From JBEKHI01 sp050012355 (lineage in GTDB: Bacteria > Actinomycetota > Actinomycetes > Streptosporangiales > Streptosporangiaceae): DNA of 16,187 nucleotides. Shown one piece after another: positions 14,361-16,187 of the stretch. Both the position numbers and the translations under genes were made by a program. Position 1 is the first letter of the stretch. Every line of letters begins with the position of its first letter. Location of the stretch: NCBI GenBank assembly GCA_050012355.1, contig JBEKHI010000169.1:1-16187 (forward strand), read 5' to 3'. The notes beneath the pieces were generated by a model. The model did not search any database, had not been told where the DNA came from, and saw only the letters and a program-made list of their open reading frames with translations.

Positions 14361-14389
14361 TTGTTAGCGTTAACATCTACGCCTATGTT
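14361..14389 (+). promoter_or_regulatory. Promoter candidate P1 of the sugar operon
   Basis: TTGTTA (14361-14366), a 17-bp spacer and TATGTT (14384-14389) point towards the sugar-binding protein gene. RNA would start near 14396, leaving a leader of about 585 nt. Palindromes overlap the -35 and the start point. The surrounding DNA is distinctly richer in A/T than the genes. Confidence 0.5.
14362..14375. promoter_or_regulatory. LacI-type operator candidate
   Basis: TGTTAGCGTTAACA has arms TGTTA/TAACA around GCGT. Sites of this form (for example TGTTAGCGCTAACA) are bound by LacI-family sugar repressors. It overlaps the -35 of P1, where a repressor would block RNA polymerase. The neighbouring regulator is DeoR-type, so a distant LacI-type protein would be needed. 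Confidence 0.5.
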
Positions 14390-14396
14390 GGGGTTT

Positions 14397-14415
14397 GTGT
14401 CACCACGTGTGACAC
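14397..14415. promoter_or_regulatory. 19-bp palindromic operator candidate
   Basis: GTGTCAC (14397-14403), centre CACGT, GTGACAC (14409-14415). The 7-bp arms match perfectly. It begins at the predicted P1 start point, a classical repressor position. Confidence 0.5.
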
Positions 14416-14455
14416 GGATCATGCTTAGGAAGTGACTACGGTGCGTTACAGGAGC

Positions 14456-14548
14456 ATGAAATCCGGCAACGGACCCACTGGGCAGCCCGCCGGTGCGGAT
14501 CCGGCGGTCGCGATCGCGAACTGTGCGGCCGAAATGGGGGGCGGGTGA
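14456..14548 (+). CDS. Candidate 30-aa leader peptide
   Basis: ATG 14456 follows ACAGGAGC closely and opens a 30-codon frame (MKSGNGPTGQPAGADPAVAI and on, ending EMGGG) that stops at 14546-14548. The stop overlaps a GTG that opens the next frame (GTGA). It lies downstream of P1. Third-position GC is about 75 percent, lower than the real genes. There is no recognised homology. It is a weak candidate supported mainly by the ribosome binding site and the overlap. Confidence 0.25.
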   Translation: MKSGNGPTGQPAGADPAVAIANCAAEMGGG

Positions 14549-14772
14549 CCACGGACAGGACCCTGGAGGAGCAAACTGGGAGGAAGGTCTCAGGCTTCTC
14601 AAGGATCACAAGCGGATGTAAATTGCTGGTAAACCGAGAGGAAGACGGGCGGAACGCGCTAGCGTCCGCCGTCAAGAGCCAGGCTCTGACTCTTGGTGTC
14701 CGTGCGACGGCACCCGGTCGCCCCAGATCAGAGGCCCGACACGAACGCGACGTGTGGTGCCTTGACATGTGA
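14545..14772 (+). CDS. Candidate 75-aa ORF in the leader region
   Basis: GTG 14545 overlaps the stop of the 30-aa frame by 4 bp and follows a G-rich stretch that could act as Shine-Dalgarno. The product (TDRTLEEQTGRKVSGFSR at its start) is basic and has no known domain. Third-position GC is only about two thirds, unlike neighbouring genes, and its 3' half overlaps the stems at 14648-14695 and the -35 of P2. It is more probably non-coding leader DNA, or acquired or decayed sequence, than a real gene. Confidence 0.2.
   Translation: MTTDRTLEEQTGRKVSGFSRITSGCKLLVNREEDGRNALASAVKSQALTLGVRATAPGRPRSEARHERDVWCLDM
14648..14695 (+). other. Consecutive and competing stem-loops
   Basis: GGCGGAACGC (14648-14657) pairs with GCGTCCGCC (14662-14670) with one bulged A and a GCTA loop. 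Then AGAGCC-A-GGCTCT (14675-14687) is an odd palindrome. CAAGAG (14673-14678) also pairs with CTCTTG (14690-14695), so the last two structures are alternatives. They lie in the leader expected from P1, just before P2. Confidence 0.4.
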
Positions 14773-14791
14773 TCAGCGACAGACTTAGCGT
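14762..14791 (+). promoter_or_regulatory. Promoter candidate P2 of the sugar operon
   Basis: TTGACA (14762-14767) matches the -35 consensus exactly. After 18 bp, TAGCGT (14786-14791) fits TANNNT. RNA would start near 14798, giving a leader of about 183 nt to the ATG at 14981. It is the best sigma-70-like promoter seen in the window. Confidence 0.55.
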
Positions 14792-14980
14792 CTACGGCGT
14801 CTTGCCGGAGACCGCATTAGGTACAAAAGGGAAACCCGCCCCGAAAGGCGGCGGATGCGATGGCGGATTGGCCTTCCTAGTAGCTCTTCCCGCAGGTCAG
14901 ACGGGCAGTGGGCCCGGATGAGGACGGGGGGCCCGCGGAAGAACGGCCCGTTCCAAAGAAATAGGTCCATGGAGGTCCTT
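14790..14980 (+). ncRNA. Structured leader of the sugar-binding protein gene
   Basis: At least three stems are visible. The first is GTCT/AGAC plus CGGC/GCCG at 14790-14812. The second is CCGCC-CCGAAA-GGCGG at 14836-14851, enclosed by CGCAT (14813-14817)/ATGCG (14855-14859). The third is a large element with outer ACGGGC (14901-14906)/GCCCGT (14946-14951) and inner GGGCCC (14910-14915)/GGGCCC (14929-14934). A 19-nt unpaired stretch then leads to GGAGG (14971-14975), 5 nt before the ATG. The first stem partly overlaps P2, so it would be complete only in RNA from P1. The layout fits a riboswitch- or protein-bound leader, but it matches no class I can name. Confidence 0.4.
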
Positions 14981-16135
14981 ATGAAGAAGATCGACCCAGT
15001 GGTCGACGAGGCTATTGAGACCCTGAACATGAAAGACGGGCCCTCACGTCGTCGGCTGCTAGGCGGGGCTGGTCTGTTCAGCGCCACCGCCGCCGCGTCG
15101 GCGCTGATCGCGGCCTGCAGTTCGAGCAACACGTCCAGCGGTTCGGCGGCCAAGGACGTGGCGGGGAACTTCCCGAGCGACGTGCCGAAGTGGAAGTTCA
15201 CCTTCGTCAACCACGTGACGGACAACCCGTTCTTCACGCCGACCCAGTACGGGTTCGCGGACGCCGCGGCGCTGCTCGGCATCCCCACCCCGGCCTGGAC
15301 GGGCGCGCTGTCCACCCAGTCCACGGTCCCGACCATGCTCTCCGCCTTCCAGGCGGCGGTGACCGCGGGCTCGCCGGGTATCGCGACCACGGTCGTGTCG
15401 GCGACCTCGTTCACCACGCCGATCAACAACGCGCTGGCCGCTGGTATCCCGGTCGTGACCTACAACGCGAACGGCTCCACCGCTAGCCCGACCAACGGCC
15501 TCGCCTACGTCGGCCAGGACCTGTACGCCTCCGGTCAGGAGGTCGGCTCGCGGCTGGCCTCGCTGATGAAGAGCGGCCAGACCGCGGTCGGCGTCATCGC
15601 GCAGCCCGGCTCGCTGAACATCCAGCCCCGCCTCGATGGTGCCGCGGCCTCTCTCAAGGCAGCGGGTATCAACGTCATGTTCGGCACCAGCGGCTTCGAC
15701 TCCGGTGCTACGTCGACCCAGGAAGCGCAGTCGATCCCGCCGTTCCTGGAGTCGCACGGCTCCAAGATCCAGGGCATCTTCGGCGTGGACGGCGGTTCCA
15801 CCTCACTGCTCGGCACCAACCTGAAGAAGTACAACCTGACGGGCACGGTGAAGGCCGGCGGCTTCGACCTGGAGCCGACCACGCTGAGCTCGATCTCGGC
15901 CGGCGAGATTGACTTCACGGTTGACCAGTCGCCGTACCTGCAGGGCTTCCTGCCGACGTTCTACCTCTACCTGTGGCAGCTCTCCGGCGGCTTGGTGAAC
16001 CCGCCGACGACGGACACCGGCCTGAAGTTCGTCACCTCGTCCAACGTCGGTCCGTACACCTCGCCGTCCACCCGGTTCGAGGGCTCGACCACCGCCCAGA
16101 AGTACATCAAGCACACGGGCGCCATCGCCACCTGA
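14981..16135 (+). CDS. Tat-exported lipoprotein sugar-binding protein (periplasmic-binding type I)
   Basis: 384 residues from ATG 14981, preceded by GGAGG at 14971-14975. The N-terminus is a 20-residue charged helix, then SRRRLLG (22-28), a hydrophobic stretch and the lipobox LIAAC with Cys46, so it is a Tat-type lipoprotein. A Ser/Gly-rich linker follows. The mature domain (KFTFVNHVTDNPFFTPTQYG, AAVTAGSPGIATTVVS, NALAAGIPVVTYNANG, IQGIFGVDGGSTSLLG, GEIDFTVDQSPYLQGFLP) is the RbsB-like Peripla_BP_4 fold of simple-sugar ABC importers. The exact sugar is unknown. It is divergent from a DeoR-type repressor, and the permease and ATPase are expected just beyond the window edge. The frame is open upstream to 14855 but lacks a ribosome binding site there. 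Confidence 0.93.
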   Translation: MKKIDPVVDEAIETLNMKDGPSRRRLLGGAGLFSATAAASALIAACSSSNTSSGSAAKDVAGNFPSDVPKWKFTFVNHVTDNPFFTPTQYGFADAAALLGIPTPAWTGALSTQSTVPTMLSAFQAAVTAGSPGIATTVVSATSFTTPINNALAAGIPVVTYNANGSTASPTNGLAYVGQDLYASGQEVGSRLASLMKSGQTAVGVIAQPGSLNIQPRLDGAAASLKAAGINVMFGTSGFDSGATSTQEAQSIPPFLESHGSKIQGIFGVDGGSTSLLGTNLKKYNLTGTVKAGGFDLEPTTLSSISAGEIDFTVDQSPYLQGFLPTFYLYLWQLSGGLVNPPTTDTGLKFVTSSNVGPYTSPSTRFEGSTTAQKYIKHTGAIAT

Positions 16136-16161
16136 TCGGGTCCGGTGGAAAATAGTAAGAA

Positions 16162-16187
16162 ATGACCGTGCCGTGGCGGGGCACCCC
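16162..16187 (+). CDS. Possible start of the next operon gene (partial)
   Basis: ATG 16162 opens a frame (MTVPWRGTP) that runs off the window, 26 nt after the binding-protein stop. The Shine-Dalgarno is weak. Position suggests an ABC ATPase or permease gene, but nine residues cannot show it. Confidence 0.2.
16168..16184 (+). terminator. Stem-loop after the binding-protein gene
   Basis: GTGCC (16168-16172) and GGCAC (16180-16184) with a 7-nt loop. Stem-loops just after a binding-protein gene commonly protect its mRNA or cut read-through, raising binding protein over permease. The window ends before this can be judged. Confidence 0.3.

Noticed and set aside
13753..14367. 204-codon plus-strand frame
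   Set aside because: It overlaps the deoR-type gene antisense and then runs through non-coding DNA; its composition is non-coding.
14264..14602. 112-codon minus-strand frame in the regulatory gap
   Set aside because: It has no ribosome binding site, no recognisable protein features and AT-rich codons atypical for this genome, and it runs across promoter and operator signals.
14813..14880. c-di-GMP-I (GEMM) riboswitch
   Set aside because: A GAAA loop and GGG.AAACC segment resemble it, but the invariant CACGCA and GACGCAAAGCC blocks are missing. It is kept only as an unnamed structured leader.
1..16187. Defence island, prophage or transposon
   Set aside because: All confident genes are housekeeping, transport or regulation. 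No integrase, transposase, nuclease, toxin or restriction gene was found.

Overview
The window is ordinary chromosomal DNA of a high-GC actinobacterium. Coding regions have a strong G/C third-position bias, GTG and TTG starts are used, and several starts look leaderless. The block dxr - rip1-type site-2 protease - ispG is the order known from Mycobacterium, and the IspG protein reads very much like a Streptomyces IspG. I would place the source in a Streptosporangiales/Frankiales-like or related lineage, but the sequence alone does not fix the genus. I see no rRNA, tRNA, transposase, phage gene or CRISPR array.

Layout. (1) 1-3508, minus strand: a 982-aa ATPase-LuxR (LAL-type) regulator preceded by a 73-aa helical protein in the same transcript, then a gap with a very long hairpin. 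(2) 3509-6028, minus: an orphan NMT1/SsuA-type lipoprotein binding protein abutting a CPA1-type K+/H+ antiporter with an RCK-C domain. (3) 6197-6451, plus: a DUF3618 membrane-anchored small protein. (4) 6651-8131, minus: gcvT-gcvH of the glycine cleavage system, with a 4-bp overlap. (5) 8154-8429, plus: pterin-4a-carbinolamine dehydratase, divergent from gcvT with only 22 bp between starts. (6) 8416-9249, minus: a secreted trypsin-fold serine peptidase. (7) 9354-12992, plus: dxr, rip1-like protease and ispG, i.e. two MEP isoprenoid enzymes around an intramembrane protease. (8) 13141-13947, minus: a DeoR-family sugar-phosphate-responsive repressor, separated by about 1 kb of regulatory DNA from (9) 14981-16135, plus: a Tat-exported lipoprotein sugar-binding protein, probably the first gene of a sugar ABC operon that continues off the window.

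The most noteworthy non-gene signals are these. A dispersed palindromic repeat of about 95 nt occurs at 30-125 (minus) and 6467-6560 (plus); in one copy it supplies the last codons of the LuxR gene. The roughly 1-kb upstream region of the sugar-binding protein holds two promoter candidates, two clean palindromic operators, a possible overlapping small-ORF pair and a highly structured leader of about 180 nt. A perfect 16-bp tandem duplication spans the dxr stop codon and supplies the ribosome binding site of the protease gene. Back-to-back overlapping -10 elements would make gcvT and the dehydratase leaderless.

Nothing here amounts to a recognised or clearly new defence or biosynthetic system. 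The best candidates for undescribed biology are the structured leader and the repeat family.
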